From NCBI GenBank assembly GCA_001775255.1, contig MFCJ01000131.1:1-19732 (forward strand): DNA of 19,732 nt, given 5' to 3'. Position numbers and translations under genes: made by a program. The notes under the pieces are model-generated. The model did no database searches, was not told the DNA's origin, and saw only the letters and a program-made list of their open reading frames with translations. Origin of the DNA: Candidatus Dadabacteria bacterium RIFCSPHIGHO2_12_FULL_53_21. Its GTDB lineage: Bacteria > Desulfobacterota_D > UBA1144 > Nemesobacterales > UBA2774. This document shows, piece after piece, positions 1 to 7,002 of the stretch (positions are counted from its first letter, which is position 1; every line of letters begins with the position of its first letter).

Positions 1-164
1 GGAGAAGATGGAATAGACGGAATGGTATGTAAGAAAAGTCAGCAATGAAAAATATAGGAAGATGAATTGTAACTTTTCTATCCAATAATTTTGTGTGCTT
101 TTATTATTATCGTTGACCATATGTTTATCGCATGACTGGTTTATCATGACTAACAGTTATTCAA

Positions 165-944
165 TTAGAAAGGTATAAAATGATTCCATTTCCTTTTATC
201 TTCCCCTTCTTTTTTAAAGATTATAAAGTTCCCTCTCAAACCTAGTCTATTATCTTTTGATATAATCGACGTCTTATTCTCACTTCCTCTAAAGGAATAT
301 AATAATTTTGATAGACTATCTACAATTGTATGTAAATAAAATTTTGAGTGATGTTGCAACGCAGGTTCTTTATCCGTTTCAAACTCATCAGGTAAATTGT
401 AAACACTGTATTCTAGGTTGGTTGCTATAAAACGACATACATTACGAACAGCGGGCCAATCTGCATCGTCGAAAACAACGGTCCCTCCCACCTTAAGCAT
501 TTTGTCTATATAAAAGAAATCAACCAGTGTATAATCAAATGTATGCCAACCATCAATAAATGCAAAGTCAATCTTTATGTGTTTCGAATCTAATAATGGT
601 AACATTCGGTAAGACGGTTGTTCATAGAACTCAATCAGGTTTCTAAAGCCCGCTCTGTTAAGATTATACAATCCAATTCCACCCCATACAGGTTTAATAT
701 TCTGGTGAGGATCTATAATGAAATGCCGACTATGGGCGGTTTTAGGAAGGGCATCACAGATAGCGATAGCGGATACTCCATATGCGAGACCAATTTCAAG
801 GGATATTATTGGTTTGAATTTTTGAATTAAATGAGTCAGGATTATACACTTTCTCTGATCGATATTGCCGTGTACTTTAATTGCTTGTCCCTCCGGAGTT
901 GATGTATAACCTGTTGATAGTATTTCTTCCAGTACTTTATTCAT
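165..944 (-). CDS. Class I SAM-dependent methyltransferase (Methyltransf_24-like)
   Basis: This 259-residue protein probably transfers a methyl group from S-adenosylmethionine, most likely to a sugar or glycan intermediate given its neighbours. The SAM-binding motif I is visible as SLEIGLAYGVS (residues 48-58). A second conserved stretch at about 129-154 starts with FIDGWHTFDY and continues through an Asp and KVGG, followed by Asp159-Asp160. This FIDG.H pattern is typical of the Methyltransf_24 group that includes CmcI-type enzymes. No signal peptide or membrane segment is seen, so it should be cytoplasmic. It is the last gene of the minus-strand glycan block within the window, 84 bases downstream of a GT2 gene, and is very AT-rich like its neighbours. 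The 164 bases beyond its stop hold nothing recognisable, so the operon may end here or continue outside. Fold family is well supported; the substrate is inferred from context only. Confidence 0.8.
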   Translation of the reverse strand: MNKVLEEILSTGYTSTPEGQAIKVHGNIDQRKCIILTHLIQKFKPIISLEIGLAYGVSAIAICDALPKTAHSRHFIIDPHQNIKPVWGGIGLYNLNRAGFRNLIEFYEQPSYRMLPLLDSKHIKIDFAFIDGWHTFDYTLVDFFYIDKMLKVGGTVVFDDADWPAVRNVCRFIATNLEYSVYNLPDEFETDKEPALQHHSKFYLHTIVDSLSKLLYSFRGSENKTSIISKDNRLGLRGNFIIFKKEGEDKRKWNHFIPF

Positions 945-1028
945 TGAGAAAATGAAATATTGTGTGTTAAGAGGCCGTATAATACTGGTAATTTTTATAT
1001 TCCATAATATTCATCCATCTGAAGGCAA

Positions 1029-1967
1029 TCAAAAATAAACAGTAATATTGTTTGCTTCTCTTATGCTGGTGCCTTTCATTCTGTTCATGTGCCGTTTCTT
1101 GGATATAACGGATGTTAATAGACTGATATAGTTCTCCACGTCCGATGGGTTAACTTTGATTGATTTCAGATAATATTTCAAACTCATGAACGTGTTATTT
1201 TTTAAAAAATAAAGAAATCCCAATCTTTGCAGTAAATAGCTTGCTGTTTCAGGATTCTTGAGAATTAAATGTTTGTACTTTTGAAATAGTAATTCTCTAA
1301 CTTTTATAGTGCTGGTGAGATTGGTAGAGGTTTGATTCCCGTGAGTGTAAACTTTTGCAAGTGGTTCGTCAACGTAATCAAACTTAAATTTATTCGAAAT
1401 TCGAATCCACATATCCCAGTCATCGTAACTAGGTAGGGAATCGTCGAAGAGCCCACAGGTATCGAAACATTCTTTTTTTATAAGCGGAGTGGGGCTACCT
1501 ATACAGTTATGCTTTAACAAGGTATCGAAAAGATTTCCATTATATCTAGGCAGAACTTTTCCTTGTATCGTATCTGGTTCATATACTATTAAATATCCGC
1601 AGTAAACGACACCAACTTCTTCAGGCATTTCTCGAATTTTATTGATTTGTAGTGCTAATTTATTTGGTAAATATTCGTCATCGGAATCAAGTAATGAGAT
1701 ATAAGATCCTTTGGCAGTATTTATTCCTACGTTCCTTGCCCCAGCCGGGCCTTTGTTGGATTCTAGCTTGATATATCTGATTCTATTATCATCGATGCTC
1801 CTAACAACTTGTTCGGTATTATCTTTTGAGCAATCATCCACTATAATCATTTCAAAATTTGTAAATGTTTGGTTGAGCACACTGGATATTGCTCTTTTCA
1901 AAAACGAGGCTCTGTTATAAGTAGGCGTAATAATAGTGATATCCGGTCTCAAGTTATTGTTAATCAT
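1029..1967 (-). CDS. Glycosyltransferase family 2 (GT-A fold)
   Basis: This 312-residue cytoplasmic enzyme should transfer a sugar from a nucleotide-sugar donor to a growing glycan. The N-terminus shows the GT2 nucleotide-binding start ITIITPTYNRA (about residues 10-20), then IIVDDCSKDNT (41-51). The metal-binding DxD motif is at Asp94-Ser-Asp96 in LLDSDDEYLP. An acidic Asp182-Asp183-Trp-Asp185 stretch probably holds the catalytic base. From about residue 225 the C-terminus is helical and TPR-like in appearance and may contact other assembly proteins; that part is inference. The gene starts 7 bases after the upstream GT2 stops, so the two are probably co-transcribed and translationally coupled; no strong Shine-Dalgarno sequence is seen. 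Composition is strongly AT-rich. Linkage and sugar specificity cannot be read from the sequence. Confidence 0.9.
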   Translation of the reverse strand: MINNNLRPDITIITPTYNRASFLKRAISSVLNQTFTNFEMIIVDDCSKDNTEQVVRSIDDNRIRYIKLESNKGPAGARNVGINTAKGSYISLLDSDDEYLPNKLALQINKIREMPEEVGVVYCGYLIVYEPDTIQGKVLPRYNGNLFDTLLKHNCIGSPTPLIKKECFDTCGLFDDSLPSYDDWDMWIRISNKFKFDYVDEPLAKVYTHGNQTSTNLTSTIKVRELLFQKYKHLILKNPETASYLLQRLGFLYFLKNNTFMSLKYYLKSIKVNPSDVENYISLLTSVISKKRHMNRMKGTSIREANNITVYF

Positions 1968-1974
1968 TTCAATA

Positions 1975-2907
1975 TCAATTGTTTGATTTTAGTCGTTTAT
2001 TGTAACCTCGAAAAGTCTGGAAATGAGTATGCGACCTTAATACCAATCTGCATAACGCTCTGATTAATACAATCTTCGTTTTCGTTAAAAAGTCAAGGTC
2101 TCTGTAGCTTCTAGGGATGTTATGACTGTATGATTGGTAGAATTCAATTAGATCGGAATGGTCTTTGCTGATGTACTTCCAATGATTTCTATGTCTGATT
2201 TCTTTTTTTAAGAAATGGAATAATGATTTTGAATAATCATGATAAATAATCGCCTTTGGACAATATATAATTGAATTCGGATTCATGGTTTTGGCTATAA
2301 TTCTCTTTGATATTTCTAATCCTTCGTGGCCTCCTGCCCCCTCTAGGGCAGTACTGAATCCTCCGACATCGATTAAAATATTTTTATTAAACGAGGAATT
2401 GCCCTCAAGGTTGACGATGTAAGGAATGGTATCATTTCCCAAATCATAATGTGATGCAAAATGATTAAAAATCGATTTTGTTCTTGGGAGGCATTTACCT
2501 CGTAAAGCTGAGATGTTATTAACTTGATGTGCCTTAATGTGTTCATCAATAAAATTTTCCCCTGGTATTGCATCATCATCCAGGAAAATCAGAATTTTAC
2601 CCTTTGAATAACTTATACCAATATTTCTTCCAATGGTTAAACCGTAATTACGTTTTAGTTTAATATAATTTACTTTGGTATCAGTAAAAGAATCTTGAAG
2701 GTGTGATTTTTCACTGTTGTCGATAATTAGTATTTCGTAAGAATTTGTCGTGTTGTCTGTTAAAGATTTTATAGTCTGCTCAAATAAACTAATATTTGAA
2801 TTGTAGGTAACAATTATAATAGATGCGGTGGGGTTGATTGATTCGTTTCTGACTACCGCCTTATCGATTTTATTGCTAATAGTTTCTACATCTAAATAGT
2901 TGTTCAT
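1975..2907 (-). CDS. Glycosyltransferase family 2 (GT-A fold)
   Basis: A second GT2 enzyme of 310 residues. Visible features are ASIIIVTYNSN (28-38) for nucleotide binding, EILIIDNSE (58-66), the Asn-Tyr-Gly-Leu stretch near 87-90 and the triple-Asp metal motif LDDDAIP at 109-115. GGHEGLEIS (192-200) occupies the position of the catalytic-base region and carries Glu195/Glu198. An approximately 25-residue N-terminal extension precedes the fold. RNYGLTIGRNIGI resembles rhamnosyltransferase-like GT2 proteins, but this does not fix the donor. The C-terminal 80 residues are rich in Lys, Arg, His and aromatic residues and may lie on the inner membrane surface; this is inferred. It sits 18 bases downstream of the GT4 gene and 7 bases upstream of the next GT2. 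AT-rich like both. Confidence 0.9.
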   Translation of the reverse strand: MNNYLDVETISNKIDKAVVRNESINPTASIIIVTYNSNISLFEQTIKSLTDNTTNSYEILIIDNSEKSHLQDSFTDTKVNYIKLKRNYGLTIGRNIGISYSKGKILIFLDDDAIPGENFIDEHIKAHQVNNISALRGKCLPRTKSIFNHFASHYDLGNDTIPYIVNLEGNSSFNKNILIDVGGFSTALEGAGGHEGLEISKRIIAKTMNPNSIIYCPKAIIYHDYSKSLFHFLKKEIRHRNHWKYISKDHSDLIEFYQSYSHNIPRSYRDLDFLTKTKIVLIRALCRLVLRSHTHFQTFRGYNKRLKSNN

Positions 2908-2925
2908 AGTAATTTCTCAGTGCAA

Positions 2926-4308
2926 TTACGATATAATCTTATCAATAAGTTTCATTAATCTCATGTAAATATTATATACTACCGTGCTTTCTATCTTGTC
3001 GAGGCGCCCTCGTAAATAAGTTATTTGTTCATCTTTCCGGTTTAATTCTTGATTCTTTTGGCCTATCTCTTTACTCCTCTCGTTTATTTCGTTCATTTTG
3101 ATTCTTATTTCGGCATCCAGCTTGCTCAGCAAAATACCAAGATTTCTGATCCTTTCTCTTATCATGCTTAGTTGATTTTCGGACATATCAGATATAAGTA
3201 GTTTGTTCTCAAGAAGATTTTCAAAAAGTTTTTCCAGATTATCGATTTCGTTTTTACGGTCATAATTTGTCTCAACGTGGGCTCTGCCGGCTTTGCCCAT
3301 TTTAATCCTGAGCTCGGGATCTATAATGAGCTGCTTCAATCGCTCGGCCATAGCGAGCGTATCCTTTTCCGGGGCGAGAAAGCCTGTCTTGCCATCTACT
3401 ACGATTTCCGGTATCCCGGTGTGAATTGTAGAGACTACAGGAAGTCCTGTGGCTTCCGCTTCCAGGATCGAAACGGGTGAGCCTTCCCTGTCTCCATTTT
3501 CAGCAGTTAATGAAGGGAGGAAAAAAATATCAGCATCTGCCATTTCTTTTAAGACCATTGACTGTGGCTGCGCCCCTAATAAAATGACCTTACCTTTAAG
3601 GTCCAACTTATGTATAAGCTCGTTAACTTCGTCTTTAAGCGGTCCATCGCCTACCATTCTTAGTTCGATATTGGGAATTTTTCCCCAGACCTTATTGAAA
3701 GCTTCTATAGCATAAGTAGGGCCCTTTTTTTCAACCAATCTCCCGATAAAGAGAATCTTTACTTTGCCGTCAGGTTTTTTTTCATTAAGACTAAATCTCG
3801 ATATATCAATTCCGTACCTTATTATCTCGATATTAGCTCCGTATTTCTCCCCCAAGAGTTTCGATAAATAATCTTTATTATAATCTGTTGTGGTAATTAC
3901 TTTTGTCGCATATTCAAATTTTTCTTTTAGATTCTCAATATCGGGATTTATATATATATCATATGCGTGCGCGGTAATTACATAGGGTATACCTAAAGTT
4001 CTTGAGATTTTTAGAGCCCAGTCCGCTGGATATGATGCAAAATGTGCGTGTATTATGTCCGTGAAGACTAAAGAAGAAATGAGTTTCTCATTGGGCTCGA
4101 AACCTAGGCTAGAGGGGTTTTTATTAATGTAATGAGTTTTTTCCAGTAGCTTATATTTGTCTATGTCCCCGTGAACCGATTCTTCGGTTGGCTTGTTTAT
4201 GGATATGATATCGACATCATGTCCCCTGTTAATTAACTCTGTTATCTGCCCCAAAACAAATGTCTCGGAAAGTTTTGGAAAAGTGTTGACTACATATGTG
4301 ATTTTCAT
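2926..4308 (-). CDS. GT4 glycosyltransferase with C-terminal coiled-coil tail
   Basis: This 460-residue protein has a complete GT-B family 4 catalytic part. The N-terminal domain starts MKITYVVNTFPKLSETFV and includes HAHFASYPA near 87-95. The linker and donor domain begin at about 183 with ILFIGRLVEKKG, giving phosphate-contacting Arg190 and Lys195. The EX7E donor motif is Glu275 to Glu283 in EGSPVSILE. A normal GT4 would end near residue 350-365. Here about 95 further residues follow, dominated by charged heptad-like helix (about 378-443), and the protein ends in an amphipathic stretch, VVYNIYMRLMKLIDKIIS (443-460). The tail could form an oligomeric coiled coil and dock on the membrane. It may act as a tether or, by analogy with the coiled coil of WbdD, a spacer, but no sequence relationship to WbdD is claimed. 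It starts 4 bases after the upstream methyltransferase stop. Confidence 0.92.
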   Translation of the reverse strand: MKITYVVNTFPKLSETFVLGQITELINRGHDVDIISINKPTEESVHGDIDKYKLLEKTHYINKNPSSLGFEPNEKLISSLVFTDIIHAHFASYPADWALKISRTLGIPYVITAHAYDIYINPDIENLKEKFEYATKVITTTDYNKDYLSKLLGEKYGANIEIIRYGIDISRFSLNEKKPDGKVKILFIGRLVEKKGPTYAIEAFNKVWGKIPNIELRMVGDGPLKDEVNELIHKLDLKGKVILLGAQPQSMVLKEMADADIFFLPSLTAENGDREGSPVSILEAEATGLPVVSTIHTGIPEIVVDGKTGFLAPEKDTLAMAERLKQLIIDPELRIKMGKAGRAHVETNYDRKNEIDNLEKLFENLLENKLLISDMSENQLSMIRERIRNLGILLSKLDAEIRIKMNEINERSKEIGQKNQELNRKDEQITYLRGRLDKIESTVVYNIYMRLMKLIDKIIS

Positions 4309-4312
4309 CCGC

Positions 4313-4990
4313 CTAAAACTCCTGACATCTCTTCCCGCCTATAATTATATGCTCATCAGCGCCGTACTTTATATATGGTTCCAAACTAACTATAAATTTA
4401 TATATGAGGAATTTACTTCTGAAGTTTTTCGGAGTCATCACGGATGGATATGTCAATCTGGTGAGAAGATTAAAGTAGCCGCTGGTTTTTTCACTCGTTA
4501 GGTTGTGTGTATGTAGTAATGATTCTATCTGGTTCTTTGAATAGCCTAGACGGACATGACCCCAGCCTTTATTGATTTCCAGTGTTCTTTTTCTGTCTAA
4601 TAGAGGGAAAGAGACCCCATTTTCTTTAGGGGTAGTTAGAATAAACCTGCCGTCTTTTCTTAGAACCCTTGAAATTTCCTCGATCACTTTGCTGTCATCG
4701 TCTATATGCTCTATAAGATCGAGGCAAAGAACGACGTCGACTGTACTGTCTCCTACCGGAAGATTTAGAGCAGAGCCATAGATAGCATATAAGTTTTTTT
4801 GTTTTGCTTTTACCAGTCCCGACATATCCAAATCTACAAGTATTATATTAAGATTAGAATATATTTCGGTTAATTTGCCAGAGGCGAATCCGTCGTAGGA
4901 TCCGATATCAAGAACGGTTGAATTATTCTTTATCTCTGATTTAAGAGTTCTTTTTAATGCATGCCACCTTAGTAGAGTTCCCGGTCTCAT
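4313..4990 (-). CDS. Class I SAM-dependent methyltransferase (Methyltransf_11-like)
   Basis: This 225-residue protein has a standard Rossmann methyltransferase core. Motif I is VLDIGSYDGFA at 27-37, the acidic residue that would bind the SAM ribose is Asp53 or Asp55 in VDLDMS, and the post-core pattern runs DVVLCLDLIEHIDD (85-98) then VLRKDGRFILTTP (109-121). It is probably a small-molecule or glycan O-methyltransferase; the context favours methylation of a sugar in the exported polysaccharide. It is not closely similar to either of the other two methyltransferases here beyond the shared fold motifs. The ATG at 4990 is preceded by an in-frame stop 7 codons upstream and has no obvious Shine-Dalgarno, so initiation looks weak. 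The 395 bases upstream (4991-5385) contain no intact gene, only the remnant described separately. Confidence 0.87.
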   Translation of the reverse strand: MRPGTLLRWHALKRTLKSEIKNNSTVLDIGSYDGFASGKLTEIYSNLNIILVDLDMSGLVKAKQKNLYAIYGSALNLPVGDSTVDVVLCLDLIEHIDDDSKVIEEISRVLRKDGRFILTTPKENGVSFPLLDRKRTLEINKGWGHVRLGYSKNQIESLLHTHNLTSEKTSGYFNLLTRLTYPSVMTPKNFRSKFLIYKFIVSLEPYIKYGADEHIIIGGKRCQEF

Positions 4991-5115
4991 TTGTGTAAAT
5001 ATTTTGTCTTAAGTTCCTTTTTATTGCGGGTTTGTTTAGGCTTTGGGTAACAGAACATTTTTTGCTCCGGTTTTGATCATGATTTTTCTGGCAAAAATGC
5101 AACGGGATCCTATAC

Positions 5116-5168
5116 GACATCCGCTATTGATGGGCCAGGCCCTTCAAATAAACAAAAGGCATGAGGAT
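5116..5168. repeat. 53-bp direct repeat, copy A
   Basis: This copy begins gacatccgctattgatgggc and matches 6182-6234 at 52 of 53 positions, in the same orientation, starting 1,066 bases away. The single difference is C at 5141 against T at 6207. It covers the last 15 codons and stop of the remnant paralogue plus 8 bases beyond the stop. Confidence 0.93.
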
Positions 5169-5232
5169 CAAGGCGAGCAATTCCCCACACAAAGAGCGAT
5201 ACGAATAATTTTAAGGAATCTATCTAAAACGT
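5116..5232 (-). pseudogene. Remnant of a paralogue of the 6190-6945 gene (last ~35 codons)
   Basis: Read on the minus strand this piece encodes a C-terminal end matching that of the gene at 6190-6945. The last residues before the TAG stop (5124-5126) read MPFVYLKGLAHQ against MPFVYLKSLAHQ in the intact gene, preceded by GELLALIL against GELLAIIL. Further upstream, KLFVSLF matches KLFVSFF but in another frame, because this copy has one extra base between about 5180 and 5205. A TAG also interrupts it near 5225. Homology fades by about 5235. Nucleotide identity is 52/53 over 5116-5168 and clearly lower from 5169 to 5232. The rest of the former gene is gone. This is the only content I can support in the 395-base gap between the two methyltransferase genes (4991-5385). 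Confidence 0.8.
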
Positions 5233-5385
5233 ATAGAACCTTCACGATCTATGTTGTTCGTTGAACGCCATGCTCGTTACCTATATATATTACATCTTGT
5301 TTACATGGCTTAAGAATATTTGAGATTCGTTGACTTATGGGGCGGGCTGTCATCCGGCGGTTTTCCTTTATTGAAGTCGGAATAT

Positions 5386-6162
5386 TTAGCTCTGTTTTCT
5401 TCCTATTAACAGTTTGATATTATTCCCCTTCGGCCACCTCAGTTTGGTAATTATATAATCAAAAGCAAATAATAGTGGAGAGATAAGGTTGTTGATCGTG
5501 TAGGGTAATAAATCGAGTCTCCTATTCATGAAGAAATAGATCGGTATTATCTCCAATATTTTTACTCCCTTTTGTTCCAGGGTTTTATATCTTTTGAGTC
5601 CTCTGAGTTTTGTATTAGGAGCGGGAAAGATATCTTCATCGCCAAAATAATCTGAAATAAGTAAGTATCCGCCTTCTTTTAGGCATGCGGCCAGATTTTC
5701 AAGCGCCCTTTCGAATTTTACATCGTCAACGACATGAAATATTACGTTCAGCATATTGATTATATCGAATTGATTTGCAAAATAATCTTTGTTTGCAGGT
5801 AGTTCCGCCGAGATATCCATTGTAATGAACTTTCCGTCCGGTAAGGATTTCCGGAGTGATTCGATTGAAGTCGTCGTTATGTCTATTCCCGTGATTTGAG
5901 CTGAGTTCTCAAGATAAAATCTGGAAAAAAATCCTGTGCCGCAGCCGATATCGAGGACTATTTTCCCATTTAGTGATATGCCGTGTTTTCTCAGGGCATC
6001 TTTTAAAACGAGTAGTTGCAGTTTGTATAAGTACTCGTTGTACATACGGTTGAACGTGGGGTGCCCAACGGCAACAATATCGAATCTCGATTTAAGCCTG
6101 TTTTCCCAATATTTCTGGGGATCGTAGGGGTTCAAATATTCCGGATTATTTCTATCGCTCAT
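5386..6162 (-). CDS. Class I SAM-dependent methyltransferase (Methyltransf_12/25-like)
   Basis: This enzyme has a clear SAM-binding core: motif I IVLDIGCGTGFFSRF (68-82), the acidic ribose-binding residue Asp94 in GIDITT, MDIS at 115-118, FDIINMLNVIFHV (132-144) and a post-core LKEGGYLLISDYF (161-173). Its likely role is methylation of a sugar in the polysaccharide made here. The open frame extends to an ATG at 6186, but an AGGA at 6169-6172 lies 6 bases before the ATG at 6162 (protein MSDRNNPEYL, 258 residues), which I prefer. The adjacent ATG at 6165 and the one at 6186 are alternatives; the latter would start inside the direct repeat, 3 bases after the upstream stop. The gene lies between the two copies of the repeat and so is the unit that recombination would delete. 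The C-terminus holds several hydrophobic helices (about 222-240) that may associate with the membrane. Confidence 0.87.
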   Translation of the reverse strand: MSDRNNPEYLNPYDPQKYWENRLKSRFDIVAVGHPTFNRMYNEYLYKLQLLVLKDALRKHGISLNGKIVLDIGCGTGFFSRFYLENSAQITGIDITTTSIESLRKSLPDGKFITMDISAELPANKDYFANQFDIINMLNVIFHVVDDVKFERALENLAACLKEGGYLLISDYFGDEDIFPAPNTKLRGLKRYKTLEQKGVKILEIIPIYFFMNRRLDLLPYTINNLISPLLFAFDYIITKLRWPKGNNIKLLIGRKQS

Positions 6163-6181
6163 CATTAATCCTGTACACAAT

Positions 6182-6234
6182 GACATCCGCTATTGATGGG
6201 CCAGGCTCTTCAAATAAACAAAAGGCATGAGGAT
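6182..6234. repeat. 53-bp direct repeat, copy B
   Basis: This is the partner of 5116-5168 (52/53 identical, same orientation). It covers the last 15 codons and stop of the gene at 6190-6945 and runs 8 bases past the stop. Beyond 6234 similarity to the other copy drops abruptly to a diverged but recognisable level until about 6300. That pattern suggests recent homogenisation or exchange limited to the 3' end. Confidence 0.93.
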
Positions 6235-6945
6235 TATTGCCAACAATTCGCCCCCGAAGAATGAAACGAATAATTTCCAGGAAGCGTATATGTCCTCTTT
6301 GCTTTTGACGAAGTAATTTCGTTTGTGGTCGTAAAGATAATATTTCTTTACAGCATAAGAGAACGGAAGAAGCGAGCGGCTGGGACTGATACAGAGATCA
6401 TAATTGTACTCGAGAATACTTTTAAGAACCGCAAGTGTTTGCATCGTCGATTGCCTATACCCTTCAAATACGATAAAACGGTCGATTTCAAGGTCTTTAA
6501 AAAGCTCATGTCTGTCTACTTGAATAAGGAGTGAGATGTGGCAGCTCGGGCTTTGTTCCCTTAGCTTTGCGATCATGTTCTTTATTACAATATAGCTGGC
6601 ATTCGGCAGAATGATTACCTTGGAGACAGTGCTTATTTTCAAATCATCAATAGGTATGATTGTCGATTCGGGATCGGGAGAATCGGCCGTTTTTACCGAT
6701 AATCCGGATTTGTAAAATTTACCCCTCACGAAATCTAGAGGACCGTAAAAAAGCAATTTTGCAGTTGTATTCAGAACGCTTAGCAGGGAATAGACGACGC
6801 CTTTCCCTGTTCCGCGCAGCATATTTAGAATGTATAGAAACCTTTTGACCCCGCTCTGGTGCTTTGTGATCGTCAGTAGCTCCATGACGTAGCTTTTTTT
6901 ATTCCATGTCACTATAACTATTGCAACTTTCGGGTTTTCACTCAT
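6190..6945 (-). CDS. Chimeric protein: GT2-like N-terminus joined to an unrecognised domain
   Basis: This is a 251-residue ORF. The first 24 residues (KVAIVIVTWNKKSYVMELL at 6-24) are a typical start of a GT2 glycosyltransferase, but the expected VVDNASTD-type and DxD motifs do not follow. From residue 25 the sequence changes to a basic, hydrophobic stretch containing LLFYGPLDFVRGKF (65-78). A mixed alpha/beta region follows from about 106, with KVIILPNAS, RFIVFEGYR and YDLCISPSR. The protein ends in a hydrophobic helix at about 224-248 that may be a membrane anchor. The second half could be a Rossmann-like domain reminiscent of GT-B enzymes, but I do not recognise it. The likely origin is an in-frame deletion fusing two glycosyltransferase-related genes, so activity as a glycosyltransferase is doubtful. 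A run of seven A residues in the coding strand (6894-6900) lies near the junction. Its last codons are duplicated at 5116-5168. Confidence 0.6.
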   Translation of the reverse strand: MSENPKVAIVIVTWNKKSYVMELLTITKHQSGVKRFLYILNMLRGTGKGVVYSLLSVLNTTAKLLFYGPLDFVRGKFYKSGLSVKTADSPDPESTIIPIDDLKISTVSKVIILPNASYIVIKNMIAKLREQSPSCHISLLIQVDRHELFKDLEIDRFIVFEGYRQSTMQTLAVLKSILEYNYDLCISPSRSLLPFSYAVKKYYLYDHKRNYFVKSKEDIYASWKLFVSFFGGELLAIILMPFVYLKSLAHQ

Positions 6946-7002
6946 CTGATTTCTATTTGCACCGTGTCGATTTGATTTCTATTATAGCCTAAAATCCGCT
7001 GT

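Noticed and set aside
1..164. Left edge of the window examined for a gene end, terminator or mobile element boundary
   Set aside because: It is AT-rich with no supported open frame, hairpin with T-tract, or terminal repeat.
2373..2579. A 68-codon minus-strand ORF inside the GT2 gene at 1975-2907
   Set aside because: It lies in another frame within a well-supported glycosyltransferase and is a shadow.
4930..5120. A minus-strand open frame starting at the ATG inside the repeat (MSYRIPLHF...) and overlapping the start of the 4313-4990 methyltransferase
   Set aside because: It runs in a different frame from the methyltransferase, has no family resemblance and looks like chance sequence after the recombination scar.
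5043..5264. A 73-codon plus-strand ORF across the remnant
   Set aside because: It is antisense to the recognisable remnant of the 6190-6945 paralogue and has no independent support.
5249..5353. A 34-codon minus-strand ORF (MTARPISQRISNILKPCKQD...) between the remnant and the 5386-6162 methyltransferase
   Set aside because: It has no clear ribosome-binding site, ends just upstream of the decayed remnant and matches nothing I recognise. A vague likeness of VIYIGNEHG to a methyltransferase motif I is too short to support a call.
6949..6983. Short direct repeat TGATTTCTATT, two copies, upstream of the chimeric ORF
   Set aside because: Eleven AT-rich bases repeated once in a short spacer can arise by chance, and no operator symmetry was seen.
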